Positions 23,803 through 34,599 of a stretch of DNA of 64,000 nucleotides are shown here, in pieces. The notes under the pieces are model-generated. The model searched no databases. It was not told where the DNA came from and saw only the letters and a list, made by a program, of their open reading frames with translations. The stretch's first letter is position 1. Each line of letters begins with the position of its first letter. The DNA comes from Xenopus tropicalis (lineage: Eukaryota; Chordata; Amphibia; Anura; Pipidae). The stretch lies in assembly GCF_000004195.4 (NCBI RefSeq), contig NC_030680.2, positions 2,606,964 through 2,670,963 on the forward strand, read 5' to 3'. A program made the position numbers and the translations under genes.

Positions 23803-25412
23803 CCATCAGAGTGTTCTAGTCCCACTCACTTCTTGAGTCACAGACTCCCTGCCCCTCCCCCTGTAAGCTGCCATCAGAGTGTTCTAGTACCACCCACTGC
23901 TTGAGTTACAGACTCCCTGCCCCTCCCCCTGTAAGCTCCCATCAGAGTGTTCAAGTCCCACCCACTTATTGAGTCACAGACTCCCTGCTCCTCCCCCTGT
24001 AAGCTGCCATCAGAGTGTTCAAGTCCCACCCGCTTATTGAGTCACAGACTCCCTGACCCTCCCCCTGTAAGCTTCCATCAGAGTGTTCTAGTCCCACCCA
24101 CTTATTGAGTCACAGACTCCCTGCCCCTCCCCCTGTAAGCTGCCATCAGAGTGTTCTAGTCCCACCCACTTCTTGAGTGAAACTCCCTGCCCCTCCCCCT
24201 GTAAGCTGCCATCAGAGTGTTCTAGTCCCACCCACTTCTTGAGTCACAGGCTCCCTGCCCCCCCGTAAACTGCCATCAGAGTGTTCTAGTCCCACCCACT
24301 TCTTGAGTGAGACTCCCTGCCCCTCCCTCTGTACACTGCAATCAGAATGTTCTAGTCCCACCCACTTCTTGAGTCACAGACTCCCTGCCCCACCCCCTGT
24401 AAGCTGCCATCAGAGTGTTCTAGTCCCACCCACTTCTTGAGTCACAGACTCCCTCCCTCACCCCCAGTAAGCTGCCATCAGAGTGTTCTAGTCCCACCCA
24501 CTTCTTGAGTGAGACTCCCTGCCCCTCCCACTGTAAGCTGCCATCAGAGTGTTCTAGTCCCACCCACTTCTTGAGTCACAGACTCCCTGCCCCCCCGTAA
24601 ACTGCCATCAGAGTGTTCTAGTCCCACCCACTTCTTGAGTGAGACTCCCTGCCCCTCCCTCTGTACACTGCAATCAGAATGTTCTAGTCCCACCCACTTC
24701 TTGAGTCACAGACTCCCTGCCCCTCCCCCTGTAAGCTGCCATCAGAGTGTTCTAGTACCACCCACTGCTTGAGTCACAGACTCCCTGCCCCTCCCCCTGT
24801 AAGCTCCCATCAGAGTGTTCAAGTCCCACCCACTTATTGAGTCACAGACTCCCTGCTCCTCCCCCTGTAAGCTGCCATCAGAGTGTTCAAGTCCCACCCG
24901 CTTATTGAGTCACAGACTCCCTGACCCTCCCCCTGTAAGCTTCCATCAGAGTGTTCTAGTCCCACCCACTTCTTGAGTCACAGGCTCCCTGCCCCCCCGT
25001 AAACTGCCATCAGAGTGTTCTAGTCCCACCCACTTCTTGAGTGAGACTCCCTGCCCCTCCCTCTGTACACTGCAATCAGAATGTTCTAGTCCCACCCACT
25101 TCTTGAGTCACAGACTCCCTGCCCCACCCCCTGTAAGCTGCCATCAGAGTGTTCTAGTCCCACCCACTTCTTGAGTCAAAGACTCCCTCCCTCACCCCCT
25201 GTAAGCTGCCATCAGAGTGTTCTAGTCCCACCCACTCATTGAGTCACAGACTCCCTGCCCCTCCTCCTGTAAGCTGCCATCAGAGTGTTCTAGTCCCACC
25301 CACTTCTTGAGTCACAGACTCCCTGCCCCTCCCCCTGTAAGCTTCCATCAGAGCGTTCTAGTCCCACCCACTGCTTGAGTCACAGACTCCCTGCCCCTCC
25401 CCTTGTAAATTA
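23803..25412 (+). repeat. 68-bp tandem array with higher-order structure
   Basis: About 24 copies of a unit of about 68 bp: CATCAGAGTGTTCTAGTCCC, ACCCACTTCTTGAGTCACAG, ACTCCCTGCCCCTCCCCCTG, TAAGCTGC. A diagnostic run of four units (TAGTACC, then TTCAAGTCCC twice with TTATTGAG, then AAGCTTCC) occurs at 23883-24100 and again from 24751, 868 bp away. A separate variant (TGTACACTGCAATCAGAATG) appears three times. Confidence 0.96.
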
Positions 25413-26152
25413 AACAGCCAAACTCTCTATTTAATCACCAGGAGGGGCCCTTAAATTTGGGGTGCATGAGGCGTTACTCAATAAGTTGAACGAAATGAAA
25501 ACAAAAATCCGGATTATGAATAAATCAGCGCTTTCTACACATCCCGGACTTATTGAATCTGTGCGTAGGTTAAGGGTGAATTTCCCCTTTAATTCTGTGA
25601 TATAAGTTATTTAGGATTGTAATGAAACAAACGTCGTTCCAATCAGCTCTAAAGCCAAAGAGAAGCCCCCGATGCCGAGTGTTTGCAGATGTGACATTTG
25701 TATAACTGATCCCCCCCCCCCCCCCCGCGGGTGGTACGGCCCAGATTGGCTTTATTATTATGGGAGCAATTAGGGAGTTGGTTGTTAGGGGATGTCAGGC
25801 TACCGTGCCCCCCCCCGGCCTGTTCCACATTGTGTCAAAAGTGCTTTTGTGTTGGGCCGGCCAGGTGGGGGAGCCTGGGGGGCCGGGGGGCTCCGAGGTG
25901 CAGCCGGGACTCGTGCGCAGGAAATCCACAATCTTTTCACTTTAAAATGAGTGACAGAGGTCACGATTGGTGGAATTAGGGGGGTGTTCCTGCCCCACAG
26001 TCTCGCAATTCTGCCCCCTCCCTGTACGGATTCTCTGCTCCCCAATTCCTTCACTTGCGCCCCAAATACTGTAACTGAGATACACTTTATCCCTCTTATT
26101 CTTGTGTTATAATGTTACCCCCCAACTGCCCCTTATTCTCTCTCTCCCCTTC
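25413..26152. promoter_or_regulatory. unique spacer, possible conserved non-coding element
   Basis: The left half (25425-25700) contains ATTTAATCACC, GGATTATGAATAAATCAGCG, GTGATATAAGTTATTTAGG and AATGAAACAAACG, resembling regulatory DNA. A C-run of 16 sits at 25711-25726. The frames at 25731-26054 on either strand are short and unrecognised. Confidence 0.3.
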
Positions 26153-26985
26153 TATTCCCCCCCCAACTGTTTGGCCTTACTCCCCCCCATCCTCCCTCTT
26201 CTCCCCCCTTCTATATTTCCCCTCTCCCCCCATTTGTCTCTCTACTCCCCGAACCCCCTTTCCCTTCCCCTCTCTCCTTCTGTCTCTCATCCCCTCTCCT
26301 TTCCTTTTCTATTCCCCCCCCCCAACTGTTTGGCCTTACTCCCCCCCCCATCCTCCCTCTTCTCCCCCTTCTATATTTCCCCTCTCCCCCCATTTGTCTC
26401 TCTACTCCTCGAACCCCCTTTCCCTTCCCCTCTCTCCTTCTGTCTCTCATCCCCTCTCCTTTCCTTTTCTATTCCCCCCCCCAACTGTTTGGCCTTACTC
26501 CCCCCATCCTCCCTCTTCTCCCCCCTTCTATATTTCCCCTCTCCCCCATTTGTCTCTCTACTCCCCGAACCCCCTTTCCCTTCCCCTCTCTCCTTCTGTC
26601 TCTCATCCCCTCTCCTTTCCTTTTCTATTACCCCCCCCCAACTGTTTGGCCTTACTCCCCCCCATCCTCCTTCTTCTCCCCCCTTCTATATTTCCCCTCT
26701 CCCCCCATTTGTCTCTCTACTCCCCGAACCCCCTTTCCCTTCCCCTCTCTCCTTCCGTCTCTCATCCCCTCTCCTTTCCTTTTCTATTCCCCCCCCAACT
26801 GTTTGGCCTTACCCCCCCCCATCCTCCCTCTTCTCCCCCCTTCTATATTTCCCCTCTCCCCCCATTTGTCTCTCTACTCCCCGAACCCCCTTTCCCTTCC
26901 CCTCTCTCCTTCCGTCTCTCATCCCCTCTCCTTTCCTTTTCTGTTCCCCCCCCCAATTGTTTGGCCTTATGCCCCCCCCCCAATT
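26153..26985 (+). repeat. 158-bp pyrimidine-rich tandem array
   Basis: About 5.3 copies of the reverse complement of the 17447-18497 unit, with CCAACTGTTTGGCC and CATTTGTCTCTCTACTCC. C-runs vary in length. The last unit degenerates to CCAATTGTTTGGCC. Leucine/proline/serine-rich frames are shadows. Confidence 0.97.
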
Positions 26986-26997
26986 TCTCTCTTTACT

Positions 26998-27056
26998 CTC
27001 TGAATCTTTTAGTATTTGGGGTTCGGGTGAATCTGTAAATAGTGGATTTGGTGGGA
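26998..27056 (+). mobile_element. hAT-like MITE right-end remnant
   Basis: GAATCTTTTAGTATTTGGGG, then TTCGGGTGAATC and AATAGTGGATTTGGTGGGA, matches the right arm of the TAGGGATGCACC family but lacks a clean terminus. It abuts the pyrimidine array. Confidence 0.55.
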
Positions 27057-27674
27057 CCCAAACTCAATAAAGGGAATTTAACTCTTTACACATCACTGAC
27101 CCAGTGGGACTGAGGGAAAGTTGTACAGAATGTTCCCCGTATTCCCTGCACTGCTGGTTCTCACTCCTGTAACAATGTAACAGAATTCTCTATATTATTT
27201 CATAATAAAATAATCAGCCGCCTGTTGAAGTCTCTGCCACGTTCCGGCTTCTTTGCCCCCCGCGCCCCTCGGGAAGCTTATTTTCTCTGTGACGCGCCAG
27301 GAAGGAGTTAATGAAAACCCCAAATTGCTCTGATTTAAAACAGTAGCCGGGCAGTTTTTTCGGCTTCACCAAACCCGTGTGTTTCCTTCTCCTCCTGTGA
27401 AAGAAGCTCAGTTTTCCTCCAACAACGCTCCATTGTTCCCCCAAACTAGAAACGTGCTTGTGTTTAGCGCAAACAATAAAAATAAACTACCTTATTGGTC
27501 TGTTCTGCCGGGGGAAATGGTGCCCATTTGGCTGCATGAAGTGCCCCATTGTGTGGCCACAATAACTGTTTATAGAGACTCAGCTCTCCCTTCCCTCTCC
27601 CCCCCTTTCCCTAAAGCTTCAGCCGGCCCAGAGTCTGTATCTGAAATACCTGCACCCCAATATTACTGGGCACC
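27057..27674. other. unique spacer
   Basis: Complex sequence. A long frame starting at 27379 merely continues into the following array and is not accepted as a gene. Confidence 0.45.
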
Positions 27675-29158
27675 TGTCAATTTGTTACTCATTCTGTATG
27701 TGCCCCCCCTCTGTCTGGGCAGGGTCCCTCTGTGTCTCCCCATTCTGTATGTGCCCCCCCTCTGTCTGGGCAGGGTCCCTCTGTGTCTCCCCATTCTGTA
27801 TGTGCCCCCCCTCTGTCTGGGCAGGGTCCCTCTGTGTCTCCCCATTCTGTATGTGCCCCCCCTCTGTCTGGGCAGGGTCCCTCTGTGGCTCCCCATTCTG
27901 TATGTGCCCCCCCTCTGTCTGGGCAGGGTCCCTCTGTGGCTCCCCATTCTGTATGTGCCCCCCCTCTGTCTGGGCAGGGTCCCTCTGTGTCTCCCCATTC
28001 TGTATGTGCCCCCCCCTCTGTCTGGGCAGGGTCCCTCTGTGTCTCCCCATTCTGTATGTGCCCCCCCCCCGTCTGGGCAGGGTCCCTCTGTGTCTCCCCA
28101 TTCTGTATGTGCCCCTCACCTTACCCTCTGTCTGGGCAGGGTCCCTCTGTGTCTCCCCATTCAGTATGTGCCCCCCCCGTCTGGGCAGGGTCCCTCTGTG
28201 TCTCCCCATTCTGTATGTGCCCCCCCCTGTCTGGGCAGGGTCCCTCTGTGTCTCCCCATTCTGTATGTGCCCCCCCTCTGTCTGGGCAGGGTCCCTCTGT
28301 GTCTCCCCATTCTGTATGTGCCCCTCACCTTACCCTCTGTCTGGGCAGGGTCCCTCTGTGTCTCCCCATTCTGTATGTGCCCTCCCCGGGTCCCTCTGTG
28401 GCTCCCCATTCTGTATGTGCCCTCCCCGGGTCCCTCTGTGGCTCCCCATTCTGTATGTGCCCCCCCCCCGGGTCCCTCTGTGGCTTCCCATTCTGTATGT
28501 GCCCTCCCCGGGTCCCTCTGTGGCTCCCCATTCTGTATGTGCCCCCCCCCGGGTCCCTCTGTGGCTTCCCATTCTGTATGTGCCCCCCCCGGGTCCCTCT
28601 GTGGCTCCCCATTCTGTATGTGCCCCCCCCGGGTCCCTCTGTGGCTTCCCATTCTGTATGTGCCCTTCCCGGGTCCCTCTGTGGCTCCCCATTCTGTATG
28701 TGCCCCCCCCGGGTCCCTCTGTGGCTTCCCATTCTGTATGTGCCCTCCCCGGGTCCCTCTGTGGCTCCCCATTCTGTATGTGCCCTCCCCGGGTCCCTCT
28801 GTGGCTCCCCATTCTGTATGTGCCCTCCCCGGGTCCCTCTGTGGCTCCCCATTCTGTATGTGCCCTCCCCGGGTCCCTCTGTGGCTTCCCATTCTGTATG
28901 TGCCCTCCCCGGGTCCCTCTGTGGCTCCCCATTCTGTATGTGCCCCCCCCGGGTCCCTCTGTGGCTCCCCATTCTGTATGTGCCCCCCCCCCGGGTCCCT
29001 CTGTGGCTCCCCATTCTGTATGTGCCCCCCCCGGGTCCCTCTGTGGCTTCCCATTCTGTATGTGCCCCCCCCCGGGTCCCTCTGTGGCTTCCCATTCTGT
29101 ATGTGCCCTCCCCGGGTCCCTCTGTGGCTCCCCATTCTGTATGTGCCCCCATGGGTCC
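27675..29158 (+). repeat. tandem array switching from 51-bp to 39-bp units
   Basis: The left half (to about 28385) repeats a 51-bp unit: CCATTCTGTATGTGCCCCCC, CTCTGTCTGGGCAGGGTCCC, TCTGTGTCTCC. The right half repeats a 39-bp form that lacks the 12-bp TCTGTCTGGGCA block and reads CCTCCCCGGGTCCCTCTGTG. Both lengths are multiples of 3, so frames up to 638 residues remain open across the switch. Units carrying CTCACCTTACC occur at 28115 and 28322, 207 bp apart. Confidence 0.96.
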
Positions 29159-29734
29159 CTCTGGGGTTACTGGGGACATTCTGGGGATATTTCACATTAG
29201 ACGCCATTGCTCCTTTAATGGAACGTGGCCGCTCTATGGCAGAGGGTCTCAGGGTGGGATTCCTGCCTTTCGGCCGGGGGGGTTGGTGGGATTGAGGGGA
29301 GTATATAATCCTTTCCTAAATGTGGAAAATGATTTTAGAGAATGGTTGGGGGGGGGAGGAAGATTTCCTGACTATAAATAAAAACCCAATTGCAGGCGGC
29401 CAAGAATCACTTCTGCCATCCAAGTCATTTGCGGAGCCTTTGTGTTCCTGCCCCACTGACAGAGCCCCCGTTATTCCATTGTCCCCGGCTGCTCTGCATA
29501 GCAACGCGGCCTATTCTGGCCCCTGCAGCTGCTCAGCCAGTAGCACAGCCTTCCCCAGATCCCTGTCCTTGGCACCATTCTGCCTGCGCCACTCCAGCTG
29601 TCGCCGTTCAACTACATTTCCCAGCATCCCCTGCCAGTCTGCCACTCTGTCGCTATGCTGGGAGCTGTAACTGAACAACAGCTGGGAGTTATAGTTACAC
29701 AGTGATTTCAGGGGTTCAAGATAATATCCTTAAT
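29159..29734. other. spacer with short dispersed-repeat motifs
   Basis: Contains ACTACATTTCCCAGCATCCC and AACAGCTGGGAGTTATAG, inverted copies of a short motif common in frog DNA. No gene is supported. Confidence 0.45.
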
Positions 29735-29885
29735 GGCAAGGGAAAGTTCACTTTAGTCTAAACCAATATCGCAATTCAGTTTTTATCCTTTTTGTGGTTT
29801 TGTTGCTAGGGATAGTGACGCTAGCAACTGATGGGAAATAAGTAGGAAAGAGGTTTATATAGGAATAGAGGAAAATTATACCAGT
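29735..29885 (+). mobile_element. decayed T2-type MITE
   Basis: AAGGGAAAGTTCACTTTAGT, TTGTTGCTAGGG and GCTAGCAACTGATGGG are in the right order for a T2-type element, but the copy is short and diverged. Confidence 0.45.
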
Positions 29886-29997
29886 CGGAATGTGTCCGAT
29901 GTGTGTTTTCTGGGAGTGAGTGTGAGTGTGAGTGTGAGTCCGTGTTACACACATCCAACCTCTGGTTTCTCATCTCATTTCCCTCTTTATTTTCCAG

Positions 29998-30063
29998 GTC
30001 ATTTTAATGAATTCAGAAGCAACCGACCAGTGACGAGCGGCCGCCTGCTTTCCTTCTCAACCT
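29998..30063 (+). CDS. candidate 66-bp internal exon, gene unknown
   Basis: A pyrimidine-rich run ends in TTTATTTTCCAG directly before 29998, and CCTGTAAGTG follows at 30061-30070, so both splice sites are close to consensus. Two of three frames contain stops. The third is open from end to end, starts with two bases of a split codon and ends with one, giving 21 whole codons beginning HFNEFRSNRP and ending LLSFST. The exon is phase 1 on both sides, so skipping would keep frame. I do not recognise the peptide. The neighbourhood is repeat-rich and no other exon was found, so this could be a chance match. Confidence 0.38.
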
Positions 30064-30188
30064 GTAAGTGTTGCACGAGATTGTTTCCTCACGTCTGTGG
30101 GCCGATTGGTTGCACTCACACAATTCTCCAACATTCGTGGGGTTATTTGTCATTATAATGTTTATTCTTCCCACCCCCAATCATGTCC
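30064..30188. other. unique spacer after the candidate exon
   Basis: About 125 bp of non-repetitive DNA before a MITE. It would be the start of the downstream intron if the exon is real. Confidence 0.4.
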
Positions 30189-30815
30189 TAAAGGGGTAGT
30201 TCACCTTTAAATTAACTTCTAGTACGATAAAGACATTGATACACTGAGACAATTTGCAATTGGTCTTCATTTTTTCAGCCAATTTAGCTTTTTGATCAGC
30301 AGCTCTCCATTTGGTATTTTAGCAGCTGGTTGCTAGGGCTTTATTTACCCTCGTAACCAGGCAGTGGTTTAAACGGGAGAGGGGAATATGGGGGTAAAGG
30401 AGCTGCAAAGAGAGATAAGGAATAAAAAGTAACAATCATAGGAAAACTGGAGCCTCACAGAGCAATAGGTTTGTAGTTGCCGGGGTCAGTGACCCCCATT
30501 GGAAACATGTGGAAGAGGCATTATAGGGGTGCACCAAATCAACTTTTTGGATTCTGCCGAACCCCCGAATCCTTCGTAAGGACTCGGCCGAATACCGAAC
30601 CCGAATCCTTTTGGAAGGGTTAAACATCAAGTTCCGCGTTTATGTGACAAAAAATCACGTGATTTTTTGGAATCGGTTTGGCCACGGCCGATTCCGAATC
30701 TTGGCCGAATACCTGGATTGGGTGCATCCCTAATAAATAATAAAGACCAATTGCAGGGTTGCTCGGGCATTCTGTAACAAAGTAAAAGTCAGCTTAAAGG
30801 TCAACTACCCCCTTA
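30189..30815 (+). mobile_element. T2-type MITE interrupted by a hAT-like MITE
   Basis: The left part begins CTAAAGGGGTAGTTCACC and runs through CAGCTGGTTGCTAGGG and CTGGAGCCTCACAGAGCAAT to about 30515. The right part resumes at 30733 with AAAGACCAATTGCAGGGTTG and ends near AAAGGTCAACTACCCCCTTA at about 30815. The 30524-30732 hAT-like element sits between them, so it inserted later. Confidence 0.7.
30524..30732 (+). mobile_element. hAT-like MITE nested in T2 MITE
   Basis: The left end TAGGGGTGCACCAAATC and right end GATTGGGTGCATCCCTA are inverted repeats. Internal landmarks include CCGAACCCCCGAATCC and TGTGACAAAAAATCACGTGA. No convincing 8-bp target duplication is visible here. Confidence 0.7.
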
Positions 30816-31700
30816 AAGACGAAGAAAATTGTATAAATGTGTTTTTCCTTATTAATGTGGTTTCCTTCCCCTTTAAATCTGAAGCCTCCTGCTGCTCCTG
30901 CTTGCCCATTGCTGCACGTGGGTGGCACTTTGGGGCACCTTACAGGTTTTGGAAGGGTTAAATATCAAGTTCCGCGTTTATGTGACAAAAAGTCATGTGA
31001 CTTTTTGGAATCGGTTCGTCCAGGACCCCGTGGATTTGGCCGAATCCGAATCTTGGCCGAATACCGAACCGAATCCTGGATTGGGTGCAACCCTTATAAA
31101 TAATAAAGACCAATTGCAGAGTTGCTCGGGCATTCCGTAACAAAGTAAAAGTCAGCTTAAAGTAAAAATTGTATGAAATGTGGTTTCCTTCCCCTTTAAA
31201 TGTGCCCGTTGCTGTATGTTGTGGTGCAGCTATTGGCAGTTGCCAGAGGACATCGCCAGCTTGGCATTGGCTCACTGGCTAAAGGTTTAAGTTCACCTTT
31301 AAATTACCTTTAATAGGATGTAGACATTGATATTCTGAGACAATTTGCAGTTGGTCTTCGTTTTTGATCATTTTTCATTCATTTCGCTTTTTGTTCGGCC
31401 GATTTCGATTTGGTATTTTAGCAGCTATCTGGTTGCTAGGGTCTTATTTACCCTAGCAACCAGGCAGGGGTTTAAACGAGAGATGGGAATATGAATGGTA
31501 GAGGGCGTGGGTGCATCCCTAATAAATAATAAAGACCAATTGCAAAGTCAAGTAAAAGGTCAACTACCCCCTTAAGGAAGAAGAAACTTGTAAAAATTGT
31601 ATGAATGCCGTTTTTCCTTATAAATGGGGTTTCCTTCCCCTTTAAATTTGCCCATTGCTGCACGTGGGTGGCACTTTGGGGCAGCTCACAGGGTGGCAGA
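30816..31700 (+). repeat. diverged copies of MITE right end plus flank
   Basis: The block (MITE right half, GACCAATTGCA, CAACTACCCCCTTAA, TTTCCTTCCCCTTTAAAT, GCTGCACGTGGGTGGCAC) ending near 30935 recurs at 30955-31225 and 31505-31690, so the MITE junction GGTGCAWCC...AATAATAAAGACC is present three times (30721, 31085, 31510). Spacing is about 363 and 425 bp. The second copy is deleted for part of the block. Confidence 0.8.
31285..31504 (+). mobile_element. T2-type MITE fragment
   Basis: AAGTTCACCTTTAAATTACC, TTCTGAGACAATTTGCAGTT, CTATCTGGTTGCTAGGG and CCTAGCAACCAGGCAGG are present; the copy breaks off at GAATATGAATGGTAGAGGGC. Confidence 0.65.
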
Positions 31701-32440
31701 GGGGCACCTAGAGTTGAGGGGTAATGGATATACTCCCTTAACCCCTGTGTTATACTGGGGCTCACTGGGGCCCCCCAGCACCCCCCCAGCGCTCTTCGCC
31801 TTAGACTGCCCCGGGGGGGGGTCTCGGCGTATAAATCCCGTATAAAGTTCCAATTATAGCGCTGAGCGAAAGCAGATGTTACCTGAACTCACCCGTTGGC
31901 GCGCGCCAGCTGAACTCACGGATTCATTGCGGTGCCAGGGAGCCCTGATACCCGAGCCCGGGCCGGGAGAATGCGAGCGTTCTATTTAGAGCGCAGGCTT
32001 GCCATAGCGCGAGAGACTCACAATGAGGCGGCATTCGTGCGTTCCGGGGAGGGCGTCTCGTTCCTGGGAGTTGTGTCTGAAACACGAGGGCAAATATCAA
32101 CATTCATAATGAAATCTGCCTATTTATACCCCTGCCCCCGGCCTGGCCCCGCTCCCTGGGGAACATAATACCCCCGCCGGCCCATATGGGCAACATAAGC
32201 ACCACTCCCTGCGATAATAGCCCCACTGTGATACAATGTGCAACTGGAGTCAGGCTAGACCACTGAGCTTACACTCTAATCTTATACAAACCAATCATTT
32301 TAAGCAGTGGCCAGCTGTATATGGAGGCAGCCGCCTACGCAGAGCTGACAGTCTATGGCTACTGGCTGGGAGGAGTGTTGATAGGAGGCTTTTTGAGAAG
32401 ACTCCGTTTGATTGGTTGTTAGGAAATTGCTGTGGTGTTT
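31701..32440. promoter_or_regulatory. unique spacer, possible conserved non-coding element
   Basis: 31850-32130 is unique, CpG-containing sequence with GCGCGCGCCAGC, GAGCGTTCTATTTAGAGC and ATATCAACATTCATAATG. It resembles regulatory DNA, but no gene or frame supports a function. Confidence 0.3.
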
Positions 32441-32930
32441 GATAGGCTGTATATTGTGCTGCAGCTATTGGCAGTAGCCCACAGTGGACATTGCCAGCTT
32501 GGCATTGGCTCACTGGATAAAGGGTTAAGTTCACCTTTAAATTAACTTTTTGTATGATGTAGACACTAATAGTCTAAGACAATTTGCAGTTGGTCTTCAT
32601 TTTTGATGGTTTTTCGTTTATTTAGCTTTTTGTTCAGCAGATTTCGATTTGGTATTTTAGCAGCTATCTGGTTGCTAGGGGTCTGATCTACCATAGTAAC
32701 CAGGCAGTGGTTTAAATAAAAGATGGGAATAGGAATAGGAGAGGGGCCTGTATAGAGAGGTAAGGAATAAAATATAACAATACAATTGTAGACTTATAAT
32801 AGTTTTTGGCTGCCGGGGTCGGTGACCCCCGTTTGAAAGCCGGATAGAGGCAGGAAAATGATTCAATAACTATAACGAATAAATATTGAAGACCAATTGC
32901 AAAGTTGCTAGGAATAGGCCATTGGCCACG
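32441..32930 (+). mobile_element. T2-type MITE with duplicated 5' flank
   Basis: The MITE runs from about 32520 (GTTAAGTTCACCTTTAAATT) to about 32930 (AAGTTGCTAGGAATAGGCC). The flank CAGCTATTGGCAGTAGCCCA through TTGGCATTGGCTCACTGG also precedes the T2 fragment at 31285 (from about 31223), so MITE and flank were duplicated together. Confidence 0.7.
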
Positions 32931-33715
32931 TAAGAGTACAGTACTGGCCAATGAACATATTCCATATGGGATTGTCATTGGCCAAGGCCAATTGGCTGTA
33001 ATATCCTCAATGGAGGCTGGAAACAAAGGCACCAAAAGTCCCATTAAAGCGACAATGTTGCGTGGCCGCCCCGGCCCGTTCCTACTGGCGCCGTGACGCC
33101 GGCCTGCCTGGCCCGTCTGTCAAACCCCCGGCCCGTCTGTTGGCCCCTGACCCAAAAAGTTTGCCCACATGGCCATAGATTAGCCACGTAAGAGTACAGT
33201 ACTGGCCAATGAACATATTCCATATGGGATTGTTCCTGAGTACGAGCACCTTCCGCCATCTTGCATTGACCCAGGGGGACATAGTTGGGCACGTTTGATG
33301 CCCATTGGGCCAAGGTTGGAATATCCTCGATGGAGGCTTGCAACAAAGGCACCAAAAGTCCCATTAAAGTGACAATGTTGCACGGCCGCCCCGGCTCGTT
33401 CCTACTGGCGCTGTGACGCCGGCCCGTCTGTTGGCCCTGAGCCAAAAAGTTTGCCCATGTGGCCATAGATTAGCCACGTAAGAGTACAGTACTGGCCAAT
33501 GAACATATTCCATATGGGATTGTTCCCAGGTACGAGCACCTTCCGCCATCTTGTATTGACACAGGTGGACATAGTTGGGCACATTTGGGCACTTGGTCTT
33601 CAGATGCCATTGGGTCAAGGCTGGAATATCCTCGATGGAGGCTGGAAAAAGTCCCATTAAGCCGACAATGTTGCGCGGCCGCCCCGGCCCGTTCCTACTG
33701 GCGCCGGGACAATTG
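32925..33715 (+). repeat. three copies of a 257-293 bp GC-rich unit
   Basis: CCACGTAAGAGTACAGTACT begins at about 32927, 33184 and 33474. Each copy continues with GAACATATTCCATATGGGAT, TGGAATATCCTCGATGGAGG, AAAAGTCCCATTAA and GACAATGTTGCGCGGCCGCC. Frames on the minus strand are not genes. Confidence 0.92.
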
Positions 33716-34599
33716 TTGGATATTAGTGGGTGGAAAGCTTTGTCCGACCCGTAATTCATTCCCCCTGACTCACAGAGCCCCTTTCACTGGCGCAAATGTA
33801 GGTGTAATCCCTGCACTAACATTTGGGTAAAGCGAATACGTGGGAGGGAAATGTGAGTTGGAAAAATCGCTCCCATGAATGCCGGTGCCCCCTCCCCGCT
33901 GTGCTTCCTACACTTTCTGAGCCGCCGAGAATCCCCAGCGATGGAAAATCTGCTGGTGAATGTGAGTCCTGTCAGTATTTGCACCTGATTTATGGAGTGA
34001 AATGGGGACTCGGGGAGGCGAGGGGGGGGCACAATGGCCAACAAAGAAACCCACTTGGGTTGTTTTTTTTATTCTAAGAAATAAATATTCTCTCCCGTTG
34101 GGGAACGTTTCTATTGGAAGTAGAACGTTATCCTGAGAAACCTTTCGTACTTGTTGTAGTTCTGCAACATCTCAATAGCCCCACTGAGCAATGACGCAGA
34201 TACTGTATTATATGGGTGTAAACGTTTAATATGAGTGTTATTATCAAATCAGGACCCTCTGCAATAAAGCGTTAGGGTTAGTAATAGGCAGTCTCTACAT
34301 GAGACCCACCACCTTGGAACCAGGCTTTGGATCTGACACTTATGTAGACTCTTCCTAAGACCGACCCGAGGCCTCCTTTCTAGGCTCTTAAGGCCTTCCT
34401 GCAAGAATCAGTCCATAAAGCCTCAAACCCAGAACACGTTTCTGAGTGATCCCATTCAGAACTCAGTCTAGAATCTGTGTTTGATAATCTAGATTCTAAC
34501 CATAATCCCTCAAGCCTCCTGTCTAGACTCTGTACTTTGTATGTGAGGCCTTCTATTTCTAATTGGTTCCACAAGGCTTTTAATCCAACCTGTTTCTCA
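33716..34599. other. unique spacer grading into the 28-bp array
   Basis: 33780-34080 is complex unique sequence. From about 34340 the DNA is a degenerate version of the following array's motifs (TCTAGACTCTG, TCTAGAATCTG). No gene is supported. Confidence 0.4.

Noticed and set aside
27379..29381. Frames of 500-638 residues on +, 284-348 on -
   Set aside because: They follow the 51/39-bp array, whose units are multiples of three; no domain or splice evidence.
34270..34286. GTTAGGGTTAG telomere-like stretch
   Set aside because: Less than two full TTAGGG units; chance level.
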